Source: Cadophora sp. MPI-SDFR-AT-0126 (Eukaryota > Ascomycota > Leotiomycetes > Helotiales > Ploettnerulaceae). From it: 64,000 nt of DNA. Each line of letters begins with the position of its first letter. Position 1 is the stretch's first letter. Positions 13,515-23,304 of the stretch are shown here, piece after piece. Under the pieces are notes generated by a model. The model made no database searches and was not told the origin of the DNA. It saw only the letters and a program-made list of their open reading frames with translations. The DNA lies in NCBI GenBank assembly GCA_020747065.1, contig JAGMVK010000020.1, positions 1,054,001-1,118,000 on the forward strand, in the 5' to 3' direction. Both the position numbers and the translations under genes were made by a program.

Positions 13515-15330
13515 TTACGGCGACAGATTTCCACGCACTCCTCCCTTCCCGCCGACTTCCCTACATGTGATTGTGACAGCCGCATCGCCTGCAACGTTAA
13601 TCATGACTTCGACCTTGCCGCCCTTCTTCACACCCCTGATGGCGGCTTCTGCTAGCACATTACCAATCTTCCAAATCTTTTCTCGAACATCTTCTGGCTC
13701 TTCGTCGCTATCATCCGAGTCGCTATCATCGCTGTCGTTCTTCTCTCCATTGGTCTTGGGCTTTGGTTGGGCCTTGGAGACCTTGATGGACGAACCTCCC
13801 TCCACAATCTTGATGAGAACATCACCACCCTCTTTTCGTGCATTGATGTGGATTGTACGGCGAGCAGGCATGGCAGTCTCGGCGGAGATGATTGGTGTGA
13901 AGACTCCCTTGCTCTCATCCCCAGTGATGGCGAGAACACCAATTGCGTGGCTGAGATGCTTTACGGTAGTGACAGCTGGGTGAGTAGATTGCTCGATGTC
14001 CTCCTTGTCAAACTCTTGGATCAAACTGGCTTGGAGAGCTGCTCCTCGTGCTTGTAATTCGGCTGGGTTGATGGCGGTAGGTGTGGTGGATGGTGCAAGG
14101 ATTGTTGTGGTGGAAGGGAAGATGTTGGCCATGTTGGAGGCGATCTTTGGTGTGTGGGATGTTCCTCCAGAGAGAATAACCTCATCGATGTCAAGAACAT
14201 CAAGTCCAGCCTTCTTCACTACACCCTCAATGAGGCGGTTGAACCCCTCGAAGACCTTGCGCGCAATTGTCTCGTACCGCAGTCTGTTGATGGTGGATGC
14301 AAAATCAATACCCTCTGCTAAACTCTCAACACTGAAGTTGGCATTGGTACCAATACTCAAAGCTCTCTTTGCAGCTTCCGATTCTTGCTTCAGCTTTGCC
14401 AAACTGCGGGCATTTTCTCGAGGATCGGTAGTATTCCACTTGATAAATTCCTTTGAGAAATGATCTTGTAGAACAGTATCGAGGTGTACACCTGCGGTAT
14501 CGTAATCATGTGCGGTAGCCAGAATAGTGTACATCCCCCCTCTCGAAGCAATGACAGCCACATCCGATCGGGTTCCACCAAGGTCTGCGACAACCACAAT
14601 CTTGTCTACAACTTTCGATTCAGGACGAGCATCGTATGCGAGGAGAGCAGCGACTGGCTCGTGGATAAGCTGGAGGACTTCGAGGCCAGCATCGGTGGCA
14701 GCTTTTGTAAGGGCAGCCTTTTGCTTCTCGCTGAAGTTGGTGGGGATGGTAATGACCGCCGAGTTGACTGTCTTTCCAGTATAGTCAGAGGCAGACTGAG
14801 CAAGACGGCGGAAATGACGAGTGGCAATCTCGGAGACAGTAACTGTAGATTCTTCATCACCCTCCTTGTCGTGGATCTTGAATGCAACAGTGTCTTCGTG
14901 GGCGATAGGATGGGCAGAGGCGTGGCTGTGGGTGGGGTCTATCGACTTGAAGCTATTCCCAGATGTCAGCACCATTCCTTAATAAACACTCTGAACTTCC
15001 ATACTCCTGTCCCAAGTAGTCTCTGAAATATGCGACAGTGTTCTTGCCATTGCGGATCAGCTGTGCCTTAGCTTGTTGACCATTGTACTCTTCTCCGTCG
15101 ACATAGGACAGAATGGAAGGGATTTGACGATCTACCAAACTTGTCAGTGGCCATTTGAATCCCTAAGAGTACCCAAAAGTAAGCATACCTCCATCCTCGT
15201 TGGCAATAACCTCAGCCTTGTCCTCAGCTGTTGTGAAGGCGATCGAACTGTTAGAGTTTCCAAACGAGATTCCAATGGCATGTCGCTCTGCAGGCGAGGT
15301 GCCGTTCGTTGATGCACCTTCAGCAGCCAT
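13515..15330 (-). CDS. SSZ1: Ribosome-associated Hsp70 homologue Ssz1
   Basis: Atypical Hsp70 that pairs with zuotin (Zuo1) in the ribosome-associated complex at the exit tunnel and stimulates Ssb-type Hsp70 on nascent chains. Three exons (15330-15189, 15131-15005, 14952-13515) join to 568 aa. The ATPase domain begins A-I-G-I-S-F-G-N-S-N. It contains the Ssz1-specific stretch F-K-S-I-D-P-T-H-S-H, the second phosphate motif A-D-L-G-G-T-R-S-D-V-A and the adenosine motif L-S-G-G-T-S-H-T-P-K. Compared with canonical Hsp70 the substrate-binding domain is short and there is no EEVD tail, as known for Ssz1. An insert of repeated S-D-D-S-D lies about 75 residues from the C-terminus. Intron 2 uses donor GTATGG; choosing it restores the conserved G-Q-D-F-K-S. 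Its start is 247 bases from the divergent RRP40 gene, suggesting a shared promoter. Confidence 0.93.
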
Positions 15331-15577
15331 CTCCACGATATGTACTATGGGTATTCGAAGGTCGTGGGTAGAATTTGCGAGGAGAGTTGGATCTGAGGAT
15401 TTTGAGGTGATGTCCAACTTTTTTCTTGCCCACCTCGCCTGCAAAATCGAGAAATTTCACGCTAGCCAATTGGAAGCTTTTTTGGCCCCACTTCTCGCAA
15501 GGCTGAGAATAACTTCCTTGCAGCGCTTGGGAATAGCTTCAACATCTCCATAAGAAAATATTCTTGAACCACCTGCT
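15331..15577. promoter_or_regulatory. Bidirectional promoter region between SSZ1 and RRP40
   Basis: A 247-base interval separates the two divergent start codons, so both promoters must lie here or overlap the neighbouring gene. I see no clear TATA box, as is usual for housekeeping genes. The function is inferred from layout only. Confidence 0.5.
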
Positions 15578-16358
15578 ATGGCAACAAAATCGTTTGTGCT
15601 CCCTGGTCAGCACCTGGATCCCGAATCCCTTCCTTCGCATCCAAAATTACCACTGAAGCTCGGTCCTGGTCTGCGGCTCATCCCTCCAAGTACCATCACC
15701 CCCACAGTTGCAGGACAGCTATGCACGGATAGGAGGAAGAATGCAGTCTGGGTAGAGTTCAATGGCAGTCGCGTATGTCATATATAACTACGTCACAAGT
15801 TTGCGACTAATCTCTCTGCAGTATATTCCTACTGTCGGTGATCTCGTAATAGCTACAGTTCAGAAGTCCTCTGTCGACGTCTACTTTGCAAGTCTAAGTG
15901 ACTACACGCCCAACGCCTCTCTCCCTCAACTCTCCTTCGAAGGTGCAACCAAGAAGACACGGCCACAACTTTCATATGGATCGTTGGTCTATGCGAGGGT
16001 TACATTGGCGAATAAGCACATGGATCCAGAACTGGAATGCGTTTCCTCCTCGACCGGAAAGTCAGAAGGCTTGGGACCGTTGACAGGAGGGATGATATTT
16101 CCAATATCTCTGGGCATGGCAAGGAGGTTGATGTTACCAAAACCTGCGGAGCAAGGGAACTTGGTGGTATTGGACGAGCTTGGAGGAGCCGGAATTGCAT
16201 TCGAAATTGCGGTGGGAAGGAATGGGAAACTTTGGGTGGACAGCAAGAATGTCAAGACTACGTTGGCAATCGGGAAGGCAATACAAGAGGCTGATGAGAA
16301 GGTACTGGACGTTGAAGCGCAGAAGAAGCTTGCGAAGAAGTTGGTTAGGGAGTTATGA
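15578..16358 (+). CDS. RRP40: Exosome complex cap subunit Rrp40
   Basis: S1/KH cap protein of the RNA exosome, which guides RNA into the complex for rRNA processing and RNA decay in nucleus and cytoplasm. Two exons (15578-15772 and 15822-16358) join to 243 aa, close to the yeast protein. An N-terminal strand domain begins F-V-L-P-G and contains G-P-G-L-R. It is followed by the S1 domain starting Y-I-P-T-V-G-D-L-V-I and the KH-like C-terminal part with G-R-N-G-K-L-W-V. The intron lies at the junction of the N-terminal and S1 domains, and removing it restores the family pattern. It is head-to-head with SSZ1, another gene of RNA and translation upkeep, which hints at co-expression. Confidence 0.92.
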
Positions 16359-16876
16359 TCTGGCTTGGGAAGTATTTGTCTTGCATTTACATGGCGTTGG
16401 GCAAAGACCATGGCACACAGAACGGAGCTCATGAGTTATGAACCGAGTGGTATCTCTTGGAGCCGATATCTGCGGATCTTGCGAAGTTCTCACATGGGTC
16501 GGCTTATTAGCGACCGATATGGAGATTTGTTTCTACCAACTCCCTTTGATCTCCATCATTTGTCATGTGAGTCAAGTCACTTCAATAACGATGGACCAGG
16601 CCGGGATTCTTTCATGTTCTGCGGCTCGATGAGGTAGGTGAAAGATCGGATGGATGATGACGAACACCTCTCGTGTTCGTATGGACCATTCAAGCGAAGT
16701 GTTTCGTTTCGCATAATTGCGGAAAATTCACCACCACATGCTCGCAAGAATTATGAGATGTCCGATCATTGGATCAGAACTTTTTATAGTGTCAGCATGC
16801 GTACTTTGCGCTTTGCTCCTGCGTCGATGCTGTCATTGAAGCGAGTCTGGAAACTTTCATCAACGTCCGTGGCATC
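16359..16876. other. Intergenic, possible 5' part of the lipase gene
   Basis: No domain is visible. The region precedes a lipase gene whose model lacks an obvious signal peptide, so an unrecognised upstream exon could lie here. Confidence 0.3.
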
Positions 16877-18334
16877 ATGTCTGACGCTTCCAATACGCAA
16901 ATTCCACACCCATTTCTCCCTCGCAGATCTTCTAGGAAATATTCTTGGGGACGATTTCGTCTCTTTGTCTCCAAAATCAAAAACAGAACGCTTTCCCAAA
17001 TGGTTTTAAAACTCTCAAGCAATGGCAACCGCCATTCTGATATTAACAGCACCAACAATGTCAACCCTCAGCCGAGCAGAGAAATATATCCCAAACGATC
17101 TGTCCACGATGCAAGCTTCCGAATACATGAGAATGATCTGCGTTCAGCCATTTTCATCCCCGCGCACTTCACGTACGGTCAAGGTGGTAGAGTTCCCGTA
17201 CTGCTCATTCCCGGGACTGGCTCCATGGGCGGCGAAACGTTCGAGCCCAACTTCGCAAAACTGCTCGGTTCAAGTACATTCGGCGATCCAGTCTGGCTCA
17301 ATGTTCCAGGCAGAATGTGTGATGATGCCTCCAGGAACGCGGAATTCGTCGCTTATGCCATCAACTACCTATCAGCCATCTGCAACTCGAAAATAGCAGT
17401 CGTAGCATGGTCCCAAGGGACTCTCTCCGTCCAATGGTCATTCAAATACTGGCCTAGCACTCGAACTCAAGTCAATAATTTCATAGCTCTATCTGGAGTC
17501 TTTCGTGGGACCGTTGCTGCGAGGCTTCTTGCTCCTAAGAATGGCATACCATGCTCACCGGCGATCTGGCAGCAGAAGAGAAACTCGAACTTCACTGCCA
17601 CTTTAATGTCGAATGGCGGTGACTCTGCTTATGTTCCCACTACTTCGATATACTCCAGTACAGATGAGGTTGTTCAGCCGCAGTTTGGAAAAAACGCCTC
17701 GGCTCGGTTGCATGACGAGCGTGATGTGGGAGTGACGAACTGTGAGATACAAGTGGTGGTGGGAAAGAAGCCCGCAGCTCTGATGTATACGCATCTCTCA
17801 ATGTGAGAGCCTCTCGCTGTATTTTCTGAAGAACATGTTGAGTGTGTTGCTTGCAGCTGGCGCTGTCTCTGAGTATAACGAGGCAGTGTTCCAAAGTCCC
17901 GCCGGCAGATCTTGCAAGCTGTATACAGTTTCCAGCAATGTTTTGCTGATGATAAGGCCAGGCTCAATCCTCTCGCGTGGGCTCTCACCGAAGACGCCAT
18001 CACCAACGGCGGCCCAGGACGACTCGACAGGATCAATCCAAAATGCTACCTGCACACCAAACCTCCCGGCCTCAACATGCTGGACGTAGCAAAGACGAAA
18101 GCACTCAGCGTGAAATGTGGCAAGGCAATCACGACCTTTTCTCCAAAGTGTAAAACTGAACCAGAACTGCCGCCATACTGTGCTGGAGAGGGTAAGAGAT
18201 ACATGCTGAACACCGAGGCGGACTTGGAGAAGGCTTCTTGGGCATTTGGGTGGGATGCCGAGGCGCCTCTTCTTGGGACTCCGCCTGCGACTTGGGGAAA
18301 TGAGGTAGAGAGGGAGCTAGATTTCATTTCATGA
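16877..18334 (+). CDS. CALB-type alpha/beta-hydrolase lipase
   Basis: Related to the Candida antarctica lipase B family of triacylglycerol and ester hydrolases. Two exons (16877-17802 and 17962-18334) join to 432 aa. The core runs from V-L-L-I-P-G-T-G (oxyanion region, about 108-115) through the nucleophile elbow A-W-S-Q-G (Ser179) and S-T-D-E-V-V-Q-P (Asp263) to M-Y-T-H-L-S (His306). All three triad residues are therefore present. The 159-base intron starts GTGAGA just after the histidine segment, and splicing joins S-M to L-N-P-L-A-W-A-L-T, a family-like continuation. The weak point is the N-terminus. This start gives a basic, non-hydrophobic leader, although family members are normally secreted. 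A signal-like Met run at 17022 is in another frame. An extra upstream intron or a decayed start are both possible. Confidence 0.75.
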
Positions 18335-18795
18335 GGAAATAAATATGTTTGGAAATCATAAATTTTCCTTTGCCATCCAAAACATGTGCGGGGTAGTGAA
18401 ATAGTCATATGTTATGTTTGCGGTTATTGTTCGAGTTATTTTGACCTTGTATAAATGTTTTGTTGCAAGCAAAATTGATGGGAAAACCGCGGAGACCCGT
18501 GAGATATTGTAGATTCATGGAACCAGTCATCATCTGCAATTCGTGTGTCTCCCATTGAAGTTCGTTGAACCCTAAGCGGTGAGACTCATGGTAGATAGAG
18601 CAAGGGTAAAGGGAAAATGAAGACGAAGAAAGCTTGGTTGGACTTCGGTGTTAAGCGAGAGATCAAAACAACAAAAGGAACAAGAAAGGAAAACGGAATC
18701 TTTGATATTTTATGGGGAATAATCTGAAAAGAAAGAGAAAAGGAGCAAAACATTTCAATCTCACAAAAATGAAAGCAAAAGGGAAGAGCACCTTC
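18335..18795. other. Intergenic between lipase and tRNA
   Basis: Nothing recognised beyond an A-rich stretch around 18660-18790 on the plus strand. Confidence 0.35.
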
Positions 18796-18799
18796 AAAA
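18796..18799 (-). terminator. RNA polymerase III terminator of the tRNA
   Basis: A run of four T on the minus strand lies four bases after the inferred 3' end of the tRNA gene, as expected for Pol III termination. Confidence 0.5.
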
Positions 18800-18802
18800 C
18801 TA

Positions 18803-18918
18803 TGGGGCCCCGCGGACTCGAACCGGGTACTTGGACACGATCACTCAAGTCGAGCCGTTTCCGGACGTCCTCGAGCGCTCAACCTGTGTTCCACGCTAGA
18901 CCACTTCGGCTTGACCCC
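18803..18918 (-). tRNA. Type II (long variable arm) tRNA gene, probably intron-containing, Ser-type likely
   Basis: On the minus strand the 116-base segment begins GGGGTCA and ends GGGCCCC-A, pairing over six of the seven acceptor-stem positions with one U-G wobble. The internal B box GGTTCGAGTCC is a perfect match, and the A box around AGCCGAAGTGG is a fair one. A variable arm can form from ACTTG and CAAGT, which marks a Ser or Leu tRNA. The anticodon arm pairs GTTGAGC with GCTCGAC and encloses about 21 bases. That is far too long for a seven-base loop, so an intron just 3' of the anticodon is likely. T-CGA in this loop would fit Ser(CGA), but the assignment is tentative. One mismatch lies in the T stem. 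Confidence 0.6.
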
Positions 18919-20012
18919 ATACCAAAAATCTTCTTATTTGGTTATATGAAGCTGTTTGAACTTTCGGCTAAGCGATCTTTGCTCATATGCGGACCGGTTG
19001 TCCAAGAGCCTGATTTTTGCGAAGCATAACACAACCGATGTCGTTTACGGTGTTGATACCGAAGTCCTGTATGAACATGAATCTTCTATCAATTGATACT
19101 GCCAGAAGTGGGGTTTGTCGGTTCAGTTCTGGACAGACTTCCTTTTGTTTGCAGGTGATGTTACAAGGTGTATCAGAACATCAAGAGGACTTCGGCATAC
19201 AGTAATGAAGTCGAAGTCTGCGCTTCTCGGAGAATGTCAGCGTATCAATTTTGACGGCTGAAGATGAAGCGCAAAGGCAAGCAAGGAGCGTGGCAATCAT
19301 GGTCAAGAAATATAGAACAATCCCACAATGGCATTTGTCGTGCCGCCAGTCATCTCACAATCTGGATACCCTTTTCCAAAAGAAGGAAATGTAAATGAGA
19401 GCGGCAGATGGCTCGTCTCTGACGTCTCATCGCGAAAAGTCGCGGGTCTCCACAAACGCGTCCGCGTCTGTCGGACCCACACAAGCTTTATCTGCGACAC
19501 AGCTTTTCTGACCTGTCAACATCCAACCAGCCACAAAGCTGCAACTCAACTTTTCATTGCCTATTCACAGCGCAATTTTCCTTTCGTATGCTTTAAGTTC
19601 TTGCTTCAGAAGCTGCATATGAATGAAATCGTATCTGCCAGCCTTCCATAAGCCTCCCAGAAAGCTAACAAGTATGAGCTGCCAATCCATACTCAATCAA
19701 GACAGAGGATACGGCATCATGTCCTCATTGAGCCGGGGTAGCATGGACGCCCTGCCGCGAAATGGAGTCTTGGGTTCCAGCAGGTCGGGTTAGGGGAGCA
19801 GCAGATCCCCTTGATGTTGACTACGCTGTGCCACTCAGGGTAGGCTCCATGTGAGTAGCCATTCCGGATAGATGAGGTAGGGGGCTTGCGGCTACTTACT
19901 GGTCGTGTTTGTGAAGCGAGGCTTCTTTTGTCTATTCATATTTCTTTTTCCTGTGTCTCTCCCCTTAAAGATCAAAGGAAGTTTTGATCTGTCAGTACCC
20001 AGGAGCCACGGA
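18919..20012. other. Intergenic upstream of chromodomain gene
   Basis: No gene is supported. The frame of the chromodomain protein stays open upstream to a Met codon at 19905. The first 36 residues there are hydrophobic and unlike a nuclear protein, so I treat them as 5' untranslated sequence. Confidence 0.4.
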
Positions 20013-21953
20013 ATGGCGAGAACAAATTCTTCAATGAAGTCGAGGTCTTCGATGAACCGGTGTACAAATGACATATCTTCAACTTTACAACGGGATCCCC
20101 GACCCATTCTTCCTCCCACGCCTGATTGGAAGAAAGCTCGCGCTGCGTCAGAAGCTCGAAAGCAGTTGAAGAGGCCGCGGACTTCAATTGAGTGTTCTTC
20201 TCCAAGGTTTGCTCTATGTCTGGTGCAACTTGGCAGTACAATATCTGACTCAGGCAGTGGACAAAATGAAGTGAAGCCGTGCAGGAGGATCCTACCACCC
20301 CGCCCAAACTACACGATTCCAAGCAGACAGACACAATCCCTCGATCCACCTTCACGCATTTCTCAAATCCAAGATGTCGCTCCAATGCACAGCAGTCAAC
20401 CGGACGAGAACAGAGATATTGATAGATGGTCTCCAAAGCGCCTGCGATCTCGCAGTTCCCTAACTGGGCAGGGAATGTACACGGAGCCAGATGACAGCAT
20501 CGATGGTACGGAGGAAAGCAACAGTGATGATGGGAGTATAACATCAGAGGAAGTGATGGAAGAAAGGGAGTATGATGTGGAGGGTCTCGAGGGCGAACGG
20601 ATTGCACCTGGAGTTCATGAATACTTGATCCGCTGGGTGGGCTATCCTGAGCGGACCTGGACTGCCTCCACAGATTGCTTTTGTCCTGACTTAATCGCGG
20701 ACATGCGTGCTGTGCAGCGCGCGGATCTCAGGGCGGCAATGCTCTCAGGAAGAGACGAGGAAGCGGATATACTGCAACGACTGAGAGATGCGGCGCAAGC
20801 CAAAGCAAAGGAGGACGAATCTCGGCGAGCTAAAAAGCCGAGGCAATCAAGGAATAGACAGAGCGGACGATTCCAGCGAGTGCGATCTCATTCGATACTA
20901 GACAGCGTGGAATGCTCTGATTCTTCGGATGACGACCATGACATCAAAATTGAGCCCGATTTACCGCGAGATGCTCGCGCAAACACTGCCTGGCGGAGAC
21001 TGGGCTCTGCCGAGCGAGACCAGGAAAACGGCTCGCATTATACAACTTGGTATCTTTCAAAGCCAATTGATGTAGATGCTCTGATCGACATTGAGCAGCG
21101 AGTCTCCCCAAAGAGCAACGTTGAGCTGGTGGAAGCGTGGAGAGCATGTACTGTGAGTACTGCCATGGAGGGTCTAGAAGAGGGATGTAATAGACCCGAA
21201 GCTGGGCTCCGACAAGGGAAAATATATCAGGAGACTGATGCGGACCTGCAACATGTACCAGAAAACAACATTCGGAATTTTGGTCGCCTGCCTTCTCCGC
21301 TGTTAGTGGACTCAAGTTCCTCCGGACACAGCAATCGCCGCCCAACAACAATAACTGCAAGCAGTACCACTAGCCATACTTCAGATGGACTCAGGAAAGA
21401 TGCAGAGGAACTCGCGAGTAATGTACGCCAAAATGTAGAGCGGAGAGTAGTTGAAAGCGAACTTCGCTCAATATCTCTGTTCGTGAAGGAAGCCGTTGAT
21501 ATGGGCCAAGGGGATTTGGCTGCGCAAGCGATCTTGGGAGCTCGAAGTCACACGCCCATCAAAGACGAGGCAGAAGAAGCACGCAAGCTGCGTAAACGGA
21601 ACTCAGAGAGAAAGATCCAACGTCTGCTCGACGATGCTTCAATAGCTGCAGCTTCCATTTCCGTAACCACCTCGCTGCCGAATTCTACACCGAATAGAGT
21701 ATCCAACGATTCCGCGGCAGGGTCCAGTGCCAGGAAGAAGGATCTCAAGACCATGCGTGAGGATGCAGCACGAGTCGAATTGACCAAGAAGATCAACTTG
21801 AATACCTCGCGTCGTGAGCTAGATTCTACCAGCCTTAGATCTGTTCAAGAGGTGGTGAGCCACGCAAAAGTCCTCGCAGTTCAGATGTCTGGGGAGTCGC
21901 ACAAACCCGCGCGACCGAACTTGCATACTTGGAGCGCTATTTCTGGATGCTGA
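20013..21953 (+). CDS. Chromodomain-containing nuclear protein
   Basis: A single open frame of 646 aa from Met at 20013 (682 aa if the Met at 19905 is used). The chromodomain lies at about residues 185-234. It starts R-E-Y-D-V-E, passes H-E-Y-L-I-R-W-V-G-Y-P and ends T-W-T-A-S-T, so the aromatic positions that form the methyl-lysine cage are in place. It is flanked N-terminally by an acidic, serine-rich stretch. On the other side is a long charged region rich in Arg, Lys and Glu, with no second chromodomain or chromoshadow domain that I can see. It is therefore not a simple HP1. Chromodomains also occur in fungal retrotransposon integrases, but there is no integrase or reverse transcriptase here. 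A histone-mark reader of unknown partner is the best description. The absence of introns is unremarkable. Confidence 0.7.
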   Translation: MARTNSSMKSRSSMNRCTNDISSTLQRDPRPILPPTPDWKKARAASEARKQLKRPRTSIECSSPRFALCLVQLGSTISDSGSGQNEVKPCRRILPPRPNYTIPSRQTQSLDPPSRISQIQDVAPMHSSQPDENRDIDRWSPKRLRSRSSLTGQGMYTEPDDSIDGTEESNSDDGSITSEEVMEEREYDVEGLEGERIAPGVHEYLIRWVGYPERTWTASTDCFCPDLIADMRAVQRADLRAAMLSGRDEEADILQRLRDAAQAKAKEDESRRAKKPRQSRNRQSGRFQRVRSHSILDSVECSDSSDDDHDIKIEPDLPRDARANTAWRRLGSAERDQENGSHYTTWYLSKPIDVDALIDIEQRVSPKSNVELVEAWRACTVSTAMEGLEEGCNRPEAGLRQGKIYQETDADLQHVPENNIRNFGRLPSPLLVDSSSSGHSNRRPTTITASSTTSHTSDGLRKDAEELASNVRQNVERRVVESELRSISLFVKEAVDMGQGDLAAQAILGARSHTPIKDEAEEARKLRKRNSERKIQRLLDDASIAAASISVTTSLPNSTPNRVSNDSAAGSSARKKDLKTMREDAARVELTKKINLNTSRRELDSTSLRSVQEVVSHAKVLAVQMSGESHKPARPNLHTWSAISGC

Positions 21954-22463
21954 GAGAAATGCTTGACAGTTTATGCCGTAGCATTTTGGAACCCGCTGCG
22001 AGCATTTGGGAGCCTGGTGGGATATCGTGGCGGCATGGAGGAATTATCAAATGAGTAGCTAGGGCTTTCATAGCAACGCAGATAGATTGTACAATATTCA
22101 TCAATTGATAGGCCAATTGAGCACCCCGCCACGAATCTTTGGACTTCGATATATCACGAACAGATAAAATATCAGCTTGAGAAGAGCCTGGACACTGCAT
22201 GTTGGGTTCGAAGGAAAGCGTGGTGTTGCGACGGAGCTTAGCGAGACTTGAAATACTTACACTCGTAGATATTTTAGAGGGAGATCATTGCAATCAATGC
22301 ATTTCGCAGAGGAAGAACAATTGATAAAAGTCAAATTAATTATCGAATCAGGAATACCAAGCTCAAATCACCCGCCCAATGTGCAAAGGATTCAGCTCAG
22401 CCCCCGTGACCTCAAAGCCACCCTCTCATCTCTCCTCACCCTGCACAACAGCGCAACATCATA
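21954..22463. other. Intergenic
   Basis: Nothing recognised. Confidence 0.35.
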
Positions 22464-22820
22464 TCAGATCATGTTGTGTTTTCCTACACCCTCAATCCCA
22501 GTCCCAAAACATCCCAAAACCTCAAATCCCTCATTCATCTGAGCAAAGAAAATCCTCCTCGTTACATCCTTCCGATGTTCCTCCTTGGTGAAACGAGCCG
22601 ACGGGGATCTCAAAACAGACCTGGCCGCTTTTTCGGCTAGGTCAAACAAGACGGAAACATTGGACGACGTCAGAAACTCGGGCAACAAGATGAGGGCTCG
22701 GCTTTCTGATACTGAGGCATTGGATGGCAGGACTGGAATGAACTGAAGGTTGTGTTTTTGGGTTGACACCTGACACCTGTTTGTCTGGTATTGGTTTTGA
22801 GCTGAAGTCGACTTTGACAC
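22464..22820 (-). CDS. Hypothetical small protein (doubtful)
   Basis: A 118-codon frame whose second half is hydrophilic and protein-like, with R-F-T-K-E-E-H-R-K-D followed by an F-F-A-Q-M-N-E-G-F-E stretch. No domain is recognised, there is no signal peptide and the start is uncertain. It lies in the 1.3 kb gap between the chromodomain gene and the secreted repeat protein and could be chance. Confidence 0.25.
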   Translation of the reverse strand: MSKSTSAQNQYQTNRCQVSTQKHNLQFIPVLPSNASVSESRALILLPEFLTSSNVSVLFDLAEKAARSVLRSPSARFTKEEHRKDVTRRIFFAQMNEGFEVLGCFGTGIEGVGKHNMI

Positions 22821-23304
22821 TGACTGACGCTGAACTCAACTCAACCCAACTCTAGCATCTGAACTCTGATAGATGTCAATGCCATCTGATGATATCCCAA
22901 ACCGCTTCCCAACGTCAAAGTACTGACTTAGACATTCGCTGAATCCAAACCTAGAAAGTCGCCTACTGTCTCCAACACCCACCACAACCCAAACTTTCGA
23001 TCGATTGTAGGATCTTCATTGAACAGAATGCGTACATACAAACCCCCGTCGTAGGAAAGAAAAAATCTACAGTTTTTCTCCCGTAATAAGAATGAAATTG
23101 ACAACCATCTACAACAAGAAAAACCACCCATGGGATCAACCCAACGAACGCCTCCCTCTCCCCTCCCTGCCTCCAACTGACCGACCCCGATCCATCCTTG
23201 ACTGCAAATGTTCGTTCCCATAGTGCCCCAACGTACACATCTATTACATAACAACCAATCTCATCTTTTCATTATGGTACCCAGACAGACAAAACAAACT
23301 CCTA
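22821..23304. other. Intergenic, 3' flank of secreted repeat protein
   Basis: Downstream of the minus-strand secreted protein; probably mostly its 3' untranslated region. No motif recognised. Confidence 0.35.

Noticed and set aside
14484..15026. 180-codon plus-strand frame opposite SSZ1
   Set aside because: Antisense shadow of a conserved Hsp70 coding exon.
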